A stretch of 64,000 bases of DNA from Bacillota bacterium (GCA_023392595.1 JAEVYU010000009.1:104320-168319), one strand, 5' to 3'. Counted from the stretch's first letter, positions 36,934 through 45,503 are shown. Program-made: numbers and translations. The notes: generated from the sequence alone by a model not told the origin.

Positions 36934-36985
36934 AGAGCGTATCGTAAATAAATGGCAATCAGAAATGGAGAAGATACGTTCTACT
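36931..36985 (+). repeat. Palindromic element, AGTAGAGCGTATC family, copy A
   Basis: 55 bp bounded by AGTAGAGCGTATC and GATACGTTCTACT (one mismatch). Its reverse complement matches the element at 51910-51962 through the interior as well (shared TCTGATTG segment). No coding capacity. Confidence 0.8.
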
Positions 36986-37213
36986 TAAGTAAAACGTTCA
37001 CAATCATTGAGTAGTTATTTAGAGAACGTTTTACTAGACGGCCTCACGGAATTCTTTTTTTACCACTTGTTTCGTTTAAAAGCACGGCTTATTCCTTGAA
37101 TTCTTTATTATAGCCGACCTGACATGTCTTCAACTCCTTGGTTATATTTTATCCCTTAACCAAGTGTCGAGCAAATCGGAGGAAGATCAGAACGAAATTT
37201 TTGACCGGCAAAA

Positions 37214-37531
37214 ATGCTTGGAGAAATGAAATCACCCAAGGGAGAAACGGCAAAAATGCTTGGAGAAATGAAATCACCCAAGGGAGAAAAGAAAAAAATG
37301 CTTGGAGAAATGAAATCACCCAAGGGAGAAATGAAAAAAAGGATTGGAGAAATGAAATCACCCAAGGGAGAAATGGAAAAAAGGATTGGAGAAATGAAAT
37401 CACCCAAGGGAGAAATGTAAAAAATGCTTGGTGAAATGAAATCACCCAAGGGAAAAATGGAAAAAATGCTTGGTGAAATGCTATCACCCAAGGAAGAAAT
37501 GGAAAAAATGTTTGATGAAATGAAATCATAA
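37214..37531. repeat. 42-bp tandem repeat (minisatellite), about 7.5 copies
   Basis: Units start at 37214, 37256, 37298, 37340, 37382, 37424, 37466 and 37508 (last one short). The core is GGAGAAATGAAATCACCCAA. Because 42 is a multiple of three, long frames stay open on both strands; the plus frame reads MLGEMKSPKGEMEK repeated, with one in-frame TAA between units 5 and 6. No ribosome site precedes any frame, so I treat it as non-coding. Each unit can form a small hairpin (CTTGG-TGA with TCA-CCCAAG in later units). There are no spacers, so it is not CRISPR. Confidence 0.85.
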
Positions 37532-37707
37532 ATGGCTGGAACTGCGGAAATTGTTTCGATATAACCCAAAAAGCCGATTGCTGGTCGCGAGAGAAAAACG
37601 ATTGAAAGTTTTTCCCATAAATGATATTTTAATTGAAAGGTTTGGGTTCATTGAGATGAAAGTCCGGAGGCTTTTTTAGCTTCGGCAAACTGGAGGGAGG
37701 ACATAAA

Positions 37708-38187
37708 TTGCAGGAAATCCTGGAATTGTTGGAACGAAACGATCGGCTAACTCCGGCGGAAATCGCGACCATGCTTGGAATGAGTGAAGAAGAAGTTAAG
37801 GCCAAAATCACCGAACTCGAGGCGGATAAGGTTATCATTAACTACCGGGCCATGGTCAATTGGGAGAGGGCCGGGGTCGAAAAAGTAAACGCGCTGATCG
37901 AAGTGAAAGTCATTCCCCAACGGGATGTGGGTTTTGACGAGATTGCCGAACGGATTTACAGCTTCCCGGAAGTTAAGTCGGTCTTTCTGATGTCCGGAGC
38001 TTATGATCTGATGGTGCTGGTTGAAGGGACAACCATGAAAGAAGTCGCTCTATTTGTCTCTCAGAAATTGGCGACCATTTATAACGTCCAAAGTACAGCC
38101 ACGCACTTTGTGCTCAAGAAATATAAGCTGGAAGGGGTCATTATGGATGGCAAGGAGGATGTGGAGAGGCTGGTGGTTACCCCGTGA
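37708..38187 (+). CDS. Lrp/AsnC family transcriptional regulator
   Basis: 159 residues, TTG start behind GGAGGGAGG. N-terminal winged helix (LTPAEIATMLGMSEEEVKAK) and C-terminal RAM ligand domain (VKSVFLMSGAYDLMVLVEG). It would bind an amino acid. It overlaps the aminotransferase gene by 4 bp (GTGA), so it probably controls its own operon in response to an amino acid substrate of that enzyme. Confidence 0.9.
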   Translation: MQEILELLERNDRLTPAEIATMLGMSEEEVKAKITELEADKVIINYRAMVNWERAGVEKVNALIEVKVIPQRDVGFDEIAERIYSFPEVKSVFLMSGAYDLMVLVEGTTMKEVALFVSQKLATIYNVQSTATHFVLKKYKLEGVIMDGKEDVERLVVTP

Positions 38188-39368
38188 ATCAGGGCCTGGT
38201 AAAAGGTCGGACTTGGGTGAACAAGACCATTGCCGCTATTCCGCCTTCGGGGATCCGCCGTTTTTTCGATTTGGTTGCCGAGATGAAAGGCGTAATCTCC
38301 CTGGGGGTCGGGGAACCGGACTTTGTAACCCCCTGGCATATTCGGGAGGCCTGTTTTTATTCATTGGAAAAAGGGTATACCATGTATACTTCCAACTACG
38401 GTTTATTGGAACTCCGTGAAGCGATAGCCGGCGACTTACAAAAAAATTACGGTGTAACCTATGATCCCAAACATGAAATCCTAGTAACCGTGGGAGTAAG
38501 CGAAGCCCTGGATTTGGCGTTCAGGGCAATCATTGAGCCGGGCGATGAAGTCATTATTCCCGAGCCCTGTTATGTTTCATACAATCCTTGCGTGATGATG
38601 GCCGGGGGTAAACCGGTCAATGTCACCACCAAAGCCGCAGAGGGATTTCGGGTCCGGGCCAAGGATATGGAACCGTTCATCACTCCCAAGACGAAGGCGA
38701 TTTTGCTCTGTTACCCCAATAACCCCACCGGCGGCGTCATGACCCGTGAAGTCGCCATGGAAATTGCGGAATTGGCCCGGAAATATGATTTGTTGATTTT
38801 AAGTGATGAAGTCTACGCTCATTTAACCTATGAAGGGGAGCATATTTGTTTTGCGGCGCTTCCGGGGATGAGGGAAAGGACTATTCTTTTCAACGGTTTC
38901 TCAAAAGCCTATGCGATGACGGGGTGGAGGTTGGGTTATGCAACCGCTCCGGAGGAGATCATCCAGGCAATGATGAAAATCCACCAATTTACGATGCTGT
39001 GCGCGCCGATAACTGCTCAAAAGGCTGCCGTCGAGGCTTTACGGCATGGTGAAAATGAACGGCGTAAAATGTGTGCGGAATATAACCGTCGCCGCCGTTT
39101 GTTTGTTAAAGGGTTGAACGATATCGGGCTGACTTGCTTTGAACCCAAGGGCGCCTTTTACGCTTTCCCTTCCATTGCCATAACCGGAATGACTTCGCTG
39201 GAATTTAGCGAGCTGCTGTTGAAAGAAGAGAAAGTAGCCGTGGTACCCGGTGATGCTTTCGGAAGTTTCGGGGAGGGCTATGTAAGGTGTTCGTATGCTT
39301 CATCGATGGAGAATTTGCAGGAAGCATTGGTCAGGATGGGAAGGTTTGTGGAGAGACACCGCCGGTAG
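38184..39368 (+). CDS. PLP-dependent class I/II aminotransferase
   Basis: 394 residues, GTG start. Fold-type I aminotransferase: LGVGEPDFVTP at the substrate side, YPNNPTGGVMTREV, DEVYAHLTYEG and the PLP Lys in FNGFSKAYAMTGWRLGYA, and the C-terminal Arg in VRCSYASS. Aspartate or aromatic/alanine aminotransferase subgroup; specificity cannot be fixed. Cotranscribed with the Lrp regulator. Confidence 0.92.
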   Translation: MNQGLVKGRTWVNKTIAAIPPSGIRRFFDLVAEMKGVISLGVGEPDFVTPWHIREACFYSLEKGYTMYTSNYGLLELREAIAGDLQKNYGVTYDPKHEILVTVGVSEALDLAFRAIIEPGDEVIIPEPCYVSYNPCVMMAGGKPVNVTTKAAEGFRVRAKDMEPFITPKTKAILLCYPNNPTGGVMTREVAMEIAELARKYDLLILSDEVYAHLTYEGEHICFAALPGMRERTILFNGFSKAYAMTGWRLGYATAPEEIIQAMMKIHQFTMLCAPITAQKAAVEALRHGENERRKMCAEYNRRRRLFVKGLNDIGLTCFEPKGAFYAFPSIAITGMTSLEFSELLLKEEKVAVVPGDAFGSFGEGYVRCSYASSMENLQEALVRMGRFVERHRR

Positions 39369-39375
39369 GGCAGCA

Positions 39376-39431
39376 TTCATCATTCTCAATCCTCAATCCT
39401 CAACCTTCAACCTTCAACCTTCAACCTCGAA
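39376..39431. repeat. Heptamer tandem repeat (TCAACCT)
   Basis: About eight 7-base units, beginning as TCAATCC and becoming TCAACCT, run from just after the aminotransferase stop into the 3' end of the minus-strand acetyltransferase gene. They set that protein's last residues (EVEG). Confidence 0.8.
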
Positions 39432-40136
39432 CCAACTTACCATTCGGTCTTGAACAAATCCCAGACTCAAGGCCAGTCTCATGGAGGGAGTATGATCGGC
39501 TTCGATGAGGACGAAAGGGAGTCTGTTTTGGGCCCGAACTTTTTGGATCATATCAATGGTCACGGCGCGGGCATATCCTTTATTCCTGTGCTCGGGAAGA
39601 ACGTTTAAAAAGCCGATCGCGCCATCGTCCTGGGTAAGCGCCCAGGCAACAGGGGGCGCGTTATCCCTTTCCCGGAGACAAGAACCCGTTCCATTCCGGA
39701 TCCGCTCCCCAATGTATTCCAGCGAAAGATATTGCTGATAGGCGGAATTATGATAAATAACTTCGGCATCGTTAACCGTAAGTGCTGATGGATGAAGAAG
39801 CGGCGCCGGGAGCGGGACCGTCTCCGGTAAAAACAGACGCAGGGTGGACAATTTCCATCGGATATTCCGGTTTCCGCAGAGGATGGGAACCATCCAATCT
39901 TCGATAACGGCAAAATTGCAATCCTGGGCCGTTAAATGGTCTTGAATCATTTTAAGTTCAACGGGTGATTTCGAGCTGAAATAAACCCAATCCCGATCGC
40001 TGGTTCCTTTGGCAACTACAGAATTGCCGATTTTTTCAAGAGAGCGGACCGGATAACTTTCAATGAAATTGATGATATTGGCATTCTCGATTGGATTTTC
40101 CTTTAAGTATTCCAAGATAGCTTTTTTCGAAGCCAT
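39414..40136 (-). CDS. GNAT family N-acetyltransferase
   Basis: 240 residues behind AGAGAAGGGA. The C-terminal half has the acetyl-CoA loop FLNVLPEHRNKGYARAVT (Q/RxxGxG/A form) and ALSLGFVQDRMVSW. The N-terminal half is a divergent region of the type seen in two-domain GNAT proteins. Substrate unknown. The last codons are built from the heptamer repeat, so the original C-terminus may have been replaced. Confidence 0.8.
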   Translation of the reverse strand: MASKKAILEYLKENPIENANIINFIESYPVRSLEKIGNSVVAKGTSDRDWVYFSSKSPVELKMIQDHLTAQDCNFAVIEDWMVPILCGNRNIRWKLSTLRLFLPETVPLPAPLLHPSALTVNDAEVIYHNSAYQQYLSLEYIGERIRNGTGSCLRERDNAPPVAWALTQDDGAIGFLNVLPEHRNKGYARAVTIDMIQKVRAQNRLPFVLIEADHTPSMRLALSLGFVQDRMVSWFEVEG

Positions 40137-40173
40137 GGTGTCCCTTCTCTGGATTTTTTATAGTGTCTTCTGT

Positions 40174-40560
40174 TTATTTTTCATATAATTCAAGGGGTAA
40201 ATTATCCGGATCTTTAAAAAAAGTATACTTCTTACCGGTGATCTCGTCGATGCGAACCGGTTCAACGACGATTTCACGGGTTGTTAATTCCGTAACCGTA
40301 TTCTCAATGTTGTCGACTTCAAAGGCCAAATGCCGTAATCCTGCGGCTTCAGGCCGGTTTACCCGGGGCGGCGGGTCCGGAAACGAAAACAGCTCAATGG
40401 TCGTGTTTTCATCAACTTCCAGGTCCAGCTTATAGGAGTCTCTTTCCCGCCGGTAAAATTCATGGATAATTTTGAAACCGAGCCGGTTCACGTAAAAATC
40501 CTTGGATTTTTGATAATCCGAACAAATAATGGCGACATGGTGAATTTTATTAAGTTTCAT
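40174..40560 (-). CDS. VOC family protein, glyoxalase I-like
   Basis: 128 residues from ATG 40560 behind AAGAGGAATCC. A two-module VOC fold: KIHHVAIICSDYQKSKDFYV with the first metal His, TIELFSFPDPPPR, RHLAFEVDNIENTV, and PDNLPLELYEK with the last Glu. It resembles the short YaeR/SMU1112c group. Metal-dependent lyase or isomerase on a small carbonyl substrate; exact activity unknown. It is 10 bp from fosX and likely cotranscribed. Confidence 0.88.
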   Translation of the reverse strand: MKLNKIHHVAIICSDYQKSKDFYVNRLGFKIIHEFYRRERDSYKLDLEVDENTTIELFSFPDPPPRVNRPEAAGLRHLAFEVDNIENTVTELTTREIVVEPVRIDEITGKKYTFFKDPDNLPLELYEK

Positions 40561-40570
40561 TGGATTCCTC

Positions 40571-40993
40571 TTATTCTTCTCGTCTATCGTCAAGCTGTTG
40601 ATAACAGGCCAATCTTTCAGAAAGTGTTCCCGTATGAAGTTCAAAAAGGTGGTTATCAAAGTCATAGAAGTATAAAGACCGTCCTTCCCCCTGAACTCTA
40701 GAACGGGGCGGCCGTAATTCCAGGCCCAAAGAACGGATTTTTGATTCATAAAGGTCAAAATCCGTCTCGCGGATTTTGAAGGCAATATGATGGTAAGTAC
40801 GTTCCGGTAACGGATTGCCTTCCATAATCACCATCCATAGACCGCCAATCATGAAAAACTTCTCTTGACTCAATGAAACCCCCTTTTCCCCGCTGGAATA
40901 AATTTCTTCGGCACCAAAAATCCCTTTCAATAATGCCGCTGTCCGTTCCAAATCTTTTACGATCAGGGTAATATGGCTGATGCTTTCGAACAT
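40571..40993 (-). CDS. fosX: Fosfomycin resistance hydrolase, FosX type
   Basis: 140 residues from ATG 40993 behind GGAGAGGT. VOC fold with the FosX pattern: SHITLIVKDLERTAALLKGI (metal His), GIFGAEEIYSSGEKGVSLSQEKFF (holding the Glu that acts as general base in FosX), MEGNPLPERTYHHIAFK (metal His), VQGEGRSLYFYDFDNHLFEL (metal Glu). FosX opens the fosfomycin epoxide with water, using Mn2+. The match to Listeria-type FosX is recalled from memory and is strong along the whole length. Confidence 0.88.
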   Translation of the reverse strand: MFESISHITLIVKDLERTAALLKGIFGAEEIYSSGEKGVSLSQEKFFMIGGLWMVIMEGNPLPERTYHHIAFKIRETDFDLYESKIRSLGLELRPPRSRVQGEGRSLYFYDFDNHLFELHTGTLSERLACYQQLDDRREE

Positions 40994-41192
40994 ATCATAG
41001 ACCTCTCCGTGACTGATTTTGGTTCGTTTTAAGGTAGATCCCTGTTGCAATCCATATTAAAGCCATGGTTGAATATAGATTGAACTGGTGGGAAGAACTT
41101 GAGTACCTTTTTGGGTACTCAATAACAATAAAGTGCGTTCTTGTATTAAAGAATCCTATGATCTATGATGATTCCATTATAAAAGAGGTGGA

Positions 41193-41714
41193 ATGATGGA
41201 ACATTTATTAAATTGTATCCTTACTAGAAGAAGTATCAGAAAATATCGGGATTGTCAAATACCGAAAAATTTGATTCAAAACCTTCTACAAGCGGCTATG
41301 AGTGCACCTTCCGCATGTAATGAACAACCATGGCATTTTATTGTAATTGAAGAGAGAGATATTTTAAATAGGCTTTCCGCAATTCATTCGGGGTTTCAAG
41401 TGCTTAAGGAATCTCCTTTGGCGATCCTGGTGTGTGGCGAACCTGAGGCGGCAGTACTGAATTTCTATTGGGAACAGGATTGCTCCGCCGCTACCGAAAA
41501 TATCTTAATAGCAGCACAGGCTTGTAACCTTGGAGCGGTATGGCTCGGTATCAACCCTCGGGGGGGAGAAGATTCGGAAACGATTGTTAAAATCCTTGAC
41601 ATCCCTGAACATATCAAACCTTTTTCTTTAGTTTCAATTGGATATCCGGCTCAAACATTGGAACCTTCGAATCGCTTCAATGAGAACAAAGTTCATTATC
41701 ATAGTAATTGGTAA
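41193..41714 (+). CDS. Nitroreductase family protein
   Basis: 173 residues behind AAAAGAGGTGG. FMN-dependent fold: LTRRSIRKYRDCQIPKNLI (FMN phosphate Arg-Ser-x-Arg), AAMSAPSACNEQPWHFIVI, and ENILIAAQACNLGAVWLG. It reduces nitro groups, quinones or related compounds with NAD(P)H. Single gene between divergent neighbours; substrate unknown. Confidence 0.92.
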   Translation: MMEHLLNCILTRRSIRKYRDCQIPKNLIQNLLQAAMSAPSACNEQPWHFIVIEERDILNRLSAIHSGFQVLKESPLAILVCGEPEAAVLNFYWEQDCSAATENILIAAQACNLGAVWLGINPRGGEDSETIVKILDIPEHIKPFSLVSIGYPAQTLEPSNRFNENKVHYHSNW

Positions 41715-41770
41715 AATATTAGAATGATTGATACAATCCCGGGAAGAGTAAATTAGTGAAGTATTTTATT

Positions 41771-42523
41771 TTATAATTGTCCCACGTAACTATGAGTTTG
41801 ATAGGGTAAAAGCATTTTGCCCTGTTTACTGTATCGGTTGAATAAATCGGTTAAGGCTTTAACAAATAGGTGATAGTTATCATCCGTTCTTCTTGGAGCA
41901 TAAGACGCCGACAAACTGTCTCCGATAAAGCTTTCCAGTGTCAGCAAACGGTCATTGCCGAATACTTTGTATTCGCATTGGGCGTTTTTGAAGAAATCAT
42001 CATAGGCATTGGGGGATATCGTGTTTCCATCTGAAAAACCTTTATACTCCCGACAAATGTTTTTTAGAATTTTTTCATTTTCCTGAATAAGCTTACTTTC
42101 CAGTTCTCTGCTGTTCCATACTAAAATCACCTTGCCAGGGGATTTCAATATTCTTTGGAATTCGGATTTGGTTTTACCTTTGTCAAACCAATGGAACGCT
42201 TGAGCGGATGTGATGTAATCAACCGATTGATTAGGTAGTCCGGTTTCCTCGGCGCTTCCACCAACTAGAGAAATTTTCCAAGTCAGAACAATACTCCTGG
42301 CAGGTCCTGCCCATTTGCTGATTGGGTTCTACCGCCAATATTTTTTGACCTTATTCCCAAGCTGTTTGGTAAGGATTCCGGTACCCGCTCCAATATCGGC
42401 CAGTATTGCATCGCCATGGATGCCCACATCTTTTATTAGATAGTTGATAAATTCGCTAGGATAATCCGGGCGATACTTTCGATATTCGGATACTTTGTCA
42501 TTAAATTGTTCTTTACTATCCAT
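41771..42523 (-). pseudogene. SAM-dependent methyltransferase with two frameshifts
   Basis: From ATG 42523 the frame reads FNDKVSEYRKYRPDYPSEF and SAM motif I LADIGAGTGILTKQLG, then shifts near 42341 at a T6 run (one more base restores ILAVEPNQQMG). It shifts again near 42270-42282 before GGSAEETGLPNQSVDYITSA and AFHWFD, then continues to 41771. All parts together make one class I methyltransferase of about 250 residues (UbiE/type-11-like). Both shifts are by or in homopolymers, so sequencing error is as likely as decay. As written it is not functional. Confidence 0.8.
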
Positions 42524-42549
42524 CTGAGTACTCCAATCCCTACAGTTCT

Positions 42550-42894
42550 TCAATTCATGAATTTTTGCCACAAAAAGATTTGAATGGCTGCAACCCCGAA
42601 CCAAACCAGCGAAGAACAAATTAGCGCCGGAACAATCGCCATTTTCTTCGACAAAATCAGCAAGGCCAGCAGGAAAGAGAAATAGGTAATCAGAGAGAGC
42701 ATCCCAAAAATAATGGTCTTTGACAATTTATCAATATCGCCCTGGGAACCCACAAAGTAATAGGAGAATATCGCCAGTGAAGGGAAGAGGGGAACCAGGG
42801 CCGATATCACATAATATTTACTCTTTGTAAATAATTGAATCACAAAGACCAAAACAAATCCGATAAAAGATTTTAGGAGTAATTCAAGATTCAT
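42550..42894 (-). CDS. GlpM-like membrane protein
   Basis: 114 residues from ATG 42894. Four hydrophobic helices with the conserved KSKYYVISALVPLFPSLAIF and SYYFVGSQGDIDKLSKTIIF segments, which fit the GlpM/DUF3147 membrane family. Function unsettled in the family. The start is ambiguous because further in-frame ATGs lie at 42906 and upstream. It follows the YdcF gene, nearly touching it. Confidence 0.75.
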   Translation of the reverse strand: MNLELLLKSFIGFVLVFVIQLFTKSKYYVISALVPLFPSLAIFSYYFVGSQGDIDKLSKTIIFGMLSLITYFSFLLALLILSKKMAIVPALICSSLVWFGVAAIQIFLWQKFMN

Positions 42895-42923
42895 TCCAGG
42901 TCTCATCCTTTTCATAGGAGGTA

Positions 42924-43523
42924 TCAAAGCTCACAATCTTCTAAATAACCCTCGTTGACATATCCAATTAATGTTTGAGCTTCGGTGGATACTTTTCGGA
43001 TTCCGATTTCATTCATAAACCATTGCTCGGGATGGGTAAGGGGATCGATGGCCGGACATAAGGAATACTGGGTCCATTTGGGCATATATGTTTTCAAAGC
43101 CAGAGAACAGCGCCGAAGATGGTAATAGGTTGACACCACCAGTATCCGCTTTATTTGATGTAATTTGAATTCCCGATTCAATACTACCATAGAAGCAAGC
43201 ACATTTTCGATAGTGTTTAAAGAAATTTGCTCCAGTAAAATATCTTTGGGAGCCACTCCTAATTCGATAGCGCGTTCTTTCATCATGAGCGCTTCCGAAA
43301 TATTTTGGTCCTTTACAATTGTACCTCCGGACAAGAGTACCTTGGCGGCTCTTTTCCCTTGGTATAATTCCACAGACTTCGGGATCCGGTATTTTGCCGC
43401 CGTTAAACTTCCAAACACGAAAATACAATCGCCATGATGGCCGTCATCTTTAATATTTTCAAAAAGTAATTGATGGATTTCCGCATGGGATAAATTGTTT
43501 GGGTCAAGATCGGAGATTAACAT
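42924..43523 (-). CDS. YdcF/ElyC family protein (DUF218)
   Basis: 199 residues. Conserved elements: CIFVFGSLTAAKYRIPKSVE, KVLLSGGTIVKDQ, a catalytic-type acid run in LLEQISLNTIENVLAS, and VVSTYYHLRRCSLAL. Members are SAM-binding or envelope-associated proteins of unclear activity. No signal peptide or membrane helix, unlike ElyC and SanA. Weak ribosome site. It likely forms an operon with the GlpM-like gene. Confidence 0.8.
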   Translation of the reverse strand: MLISDLDPNNLSHAEIHQLLFENIKDDGHHGDCIFVFGSLTAAKYRIPKSVELYQGKRAAKVLLSGGTIVKDQNISEALMMKERAIELGVAPKDILLEQISLNTIENVLASMVVLNREFKLHQIKRILVVSTYYHLRRCSLALKTYMPKWTQYSLCPAIDPLTHPEQWFMNEIGIRKVSTEAQTLIGYVNEGYLEDCEL

Positions 43524-43824
43524 TGTTTTTCTTTGATTCCTTTGATGGATTTCAGGCCGCGAAGGGAGGATTTTGGCCCCGGATACTGGCGCTGGGAGGT
43601 CTTTATTCCCAAGATCCCGGGTTAAGTTATTCGCTGGATTTCATCCATTTCCTGCCAGTATCCAAGACATTTCCCTCAACTTTTAATATGATGTTAAGGT
43701 TAGTATTCCGATAGCTATTGCGCCCCGGAGTTAATTGTTGTAAAATAAGATCCAATAAATTCAGGTTGAATGGTAAATAGTGAATCATAGCGATGTTTAC
43801 TGTTAATTAATGGAGGTTTTAGCG
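43524..43824. other. Leader region of pdxST with a long-range inverted repeat
   Basis: No gene. GGATACTGGC (43581-43590) and GCCAGTATCC (43654-43663) are perfect 10-bp arms with a 63-base loop. It might fold in the mRNA upstream of pdxS, but no known riboswitch pattern was recognised. GGAGG lies ahead of the pdxS start. Confidence 0.4.
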
Positions 43825-44706
43825 ATGGAAACGGGAACGATAAGTGTTAAGCGCGGTTTGGCCGAGATGCTCAAGGGTGGAGTCATTATGGATGTGACGA
43901 CTCCGGAGCAAGCTAAGATTGCTGAAGAGGCCGGTGCGGTGGCGGTTATGGCGCTCGAAAGAGTACCGGCGGATATCCGGGCCGAGGGTGGCGTGGCCAG
44001 GATGTCGGACCCTGAAATTATAATCAATATCATGAACGTGGTCACCATTCCGGTTATGGCCAAAGCCAGGATTGGACATTTCGTGGAAGCTCAGGTCCTT
44101 GAGGCTTTGGAAATCGATTACATCGATGAGAGTGAAGTGTTGACGCCGGCGGATGATCTTTACCATATCGATAAGCATCAATTTAAGGTGCCTTTCGTTT
44201 GTGGAGCCCGCAATCTGGGTGAAGCCTTGCGGCGGATTGGAGAAGGGGCGGCGATGATTCGTACCAAGGGGGAAGCCGGAACCGGTGATGTGGTTGAGGC
44301 TGTACGCCATATCCGTACGGTGAATGACGATATCAAAAGGGTCGTTAGCGCTTCGAATGAAGAATTAATGACTATCGCCAAAGATTTGGGCGCTCCTTAT
44401 GAATTAGTCGCCGAAGTGAAAAAGTTGGGCAGATTGCCGGTAGTTAACTTTGCAGCCGGCGGAATCGCCAGTCCGGCCGATGCGGCTCTGATGATGCAAC
44501 TTGGTTGTGACGGCATCTTTGTAGGTTCGGGTATTTTTAAATCCGACAATCCCGCCAAGAGAGCCAAAGCGATTGTTGAAGCAACGGCCCATTATCAGGA
44601 TGCCAAGCTGATCGCCGAAGTCTCCAAGGGTATCGGCATCGCTATGAGAGGTATACATGTTGGAGCGATGAAGGAAGAAGATAAGATCGCCGGGCGAGGT
44701 TGGTAA
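43825..44706 (+). CDS. pdxS: Pyridoxal 5'-phosphate synthase, lyase subunit PdxS
   Basis: 293 residues from ATG 43825 (GGAGG upstream). Near-invariant PdxS sequence: KRGLAEMLKGGVIMDVTTPE, the catalytic Lys in MAKARIGHFVEAQ, NFAAGGIASPADAALMMQLG with the phosphate site GSGIFKS. With PdxT it makes PLP from ribose-5-phosphate, glyceraldehyde-3-phosphate and glutamine. pdxT follows after 21 bp. PLP serves the aminotransferase nearby. Confidence 0.97.
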   Translation: METGTISVKRGLAEMLKGGVIMDVTTPEQAKIAEEAGAVAVMALERVPADIRAEGGVARMSDPEIIINIMNVVTIPVMAKARIGHFVEAQVLEALEIDYIDESEVLTPADDLYHIDKHQFKVPFVCGARNLGEALRRIGEGAAMIRTKGEAGTGDVVEAVRHIRTVNDDIKRVVSASNEELMTIAKDLGAPYELVAEVKKLGRLPVVNFAAGGIASPADAALMMQLGCDGIFVGSGIFKSDNPAKRAKAIVEATAHYQDAKLIAEVSKGIGIAMRGIHVGAMKEEDKIAGRGW

Positions 44707-44727
44707 AATCTCAGAGAAGGTGTCAGC

Positions 44728-45297
44728 ATGAAAATAGGAGTATTAGCACTGCAAGGAGCGGTGAGGGAACATGCCAATTCACTGCGAAGCTGTGGAGTTG
44801 AGCCGGTTTTAGTCCTTTATCCGCAGCAACTCTCCGAAATTCAGGGCCTCATTATACCGGGCGGCGAAAGCACGACGGTCGGGAAATTACTGATAAAGTA
44901 TGAAATGTTGGAACCCCTTGCCGAACTTGGACGGAAGGAATTGCCGATATTTGGGACATGTACCGGCTTGATTTTGCTGGCCAAGGAGATCATCGGCAGT
45001 ACTCAGCCAAGACTTGGCCTGATGGATATTGAGGTGGAACGGAATGCTTTTGGGAGGCAAATCTCCAGTTTTGAAGGAGATATTCCCATACCGGAGCTGG
45101 GGCCGGAGCCCTTTCATGCCGTTTTTATCCGGGCTCCTTATATTACCAAAGTGGGGCAGGACGTACAAGTCTTGGCCCGCTTGGACGAGAAAATATTGTT
45201 CGCTCGGGAGAGAAATCTTCTGGCTGTGGCGTTTCATCCGGAACTGACAAAAGATCTAAGGATTCATCAGTATTTTATGGAGATGTGTAAAGGGTAG
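44728..45297 (+). CDS. pdxT: Pyridoxal 5'-phosphate synthase, glutaminase subunit PdxT
   Basis: 189 residues. Class I glutaminase triad: LIIPGGEST (oxyanion), Cys in FGTCTGLILLA, and His-Glu in AFHPEL. Starts MKIGVLALQGAVREHA as PdxT does. It releases ammonia from glutamine and channels it to PdxS. Last gene of the operon, followed by a terminator. Confidence 0.97.
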   Translation: MKIGVLALQGAVREHANSLRSCGVEPVLVLYPQQLSEIQGLIIPGGESTTVGKLLIKYEMLEPLAELGRKELPIFGTCTGLILLAKEIIGSTQPRLGLMDIEVERNAFGRQISSFEGDIPIPELGPEPFHAVFIRAPYITKVGQDVQVLARLDEKILFARERNLLAVAFHPELTKDLRIHQYFMEMCKG

Positions 45298-45315
45298 AGC
45301 AACCGTTGTATAGCT

Positions 45316-45345
45316 AAAAACCGGCTAATTTGCCGGTTTTTATTT
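45316..45345 (+). terminator. pdxST terminator
   Basis: AAAAACCGGC and GCCGGTTTTT are perfect arms around a 6-base loop, followed by a T-rich tail. Confidence 0.88.
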
Positions 45346-45428
45346 TATGTTTTTAGGAATTGAGCTATTAAAGGACATAAATTAGACTCCGGCTCTGTTT
45401 AAATGATGGAGAGTAAATTTTGATGTTA

Positions 45429-45458
45429 TTGACGAATGGATGACATCAATGTTACAAT
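45429..45458 (+). promoter_or_regulatory. Probable promoter of the ROK gene
   Basis: TTGACG and TACAAT are 18 bp apart, 46 bp ahead of the start codon. No clear operator was found. Confidence 0.5.
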
Positions 45459-45503
45459 GAAATTAGTAATTTTCACATAGAAATAAAGCAGGAGAGATTT
45501 TTA

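Larger units (their letters stand above)
36706..37213. other. Gene-free region with degraded repeats
   Basis: No gene seen. The first part (36717-36825) has GCTGTCCCAAAAG and, 90 bp on, CTTTTGGATCGCTTC followed by T7, an imperfect hairpin that could end the upstream cluster and resembles the one at 13511. Then come a fosX-like fragment (36898-36933), a palindromic element (36931-36985) and AT-rich sequence up to the tandem repeat. Confidence 0.6.

Noticed and set aside
37214..37531. Possible CRISPR array
   Set aside because: The repeats are contiguous with no spacers, and no cas genes are nearby.
37138..37569. Long open frames on both strands over the 42-bp repeat, which could be read as repeat proteins
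   Set aside because: The period is a multiple of three, so frames stay open by arithmetic. None has a ribosome site, and the plus frame has an internal stop.
43499..43714. 71-codon plus-strand frame upstream of pdxS
   Set aside because: No ribosome site; it overlaps the YdcF gene start and contains the long-range inverted repeat.
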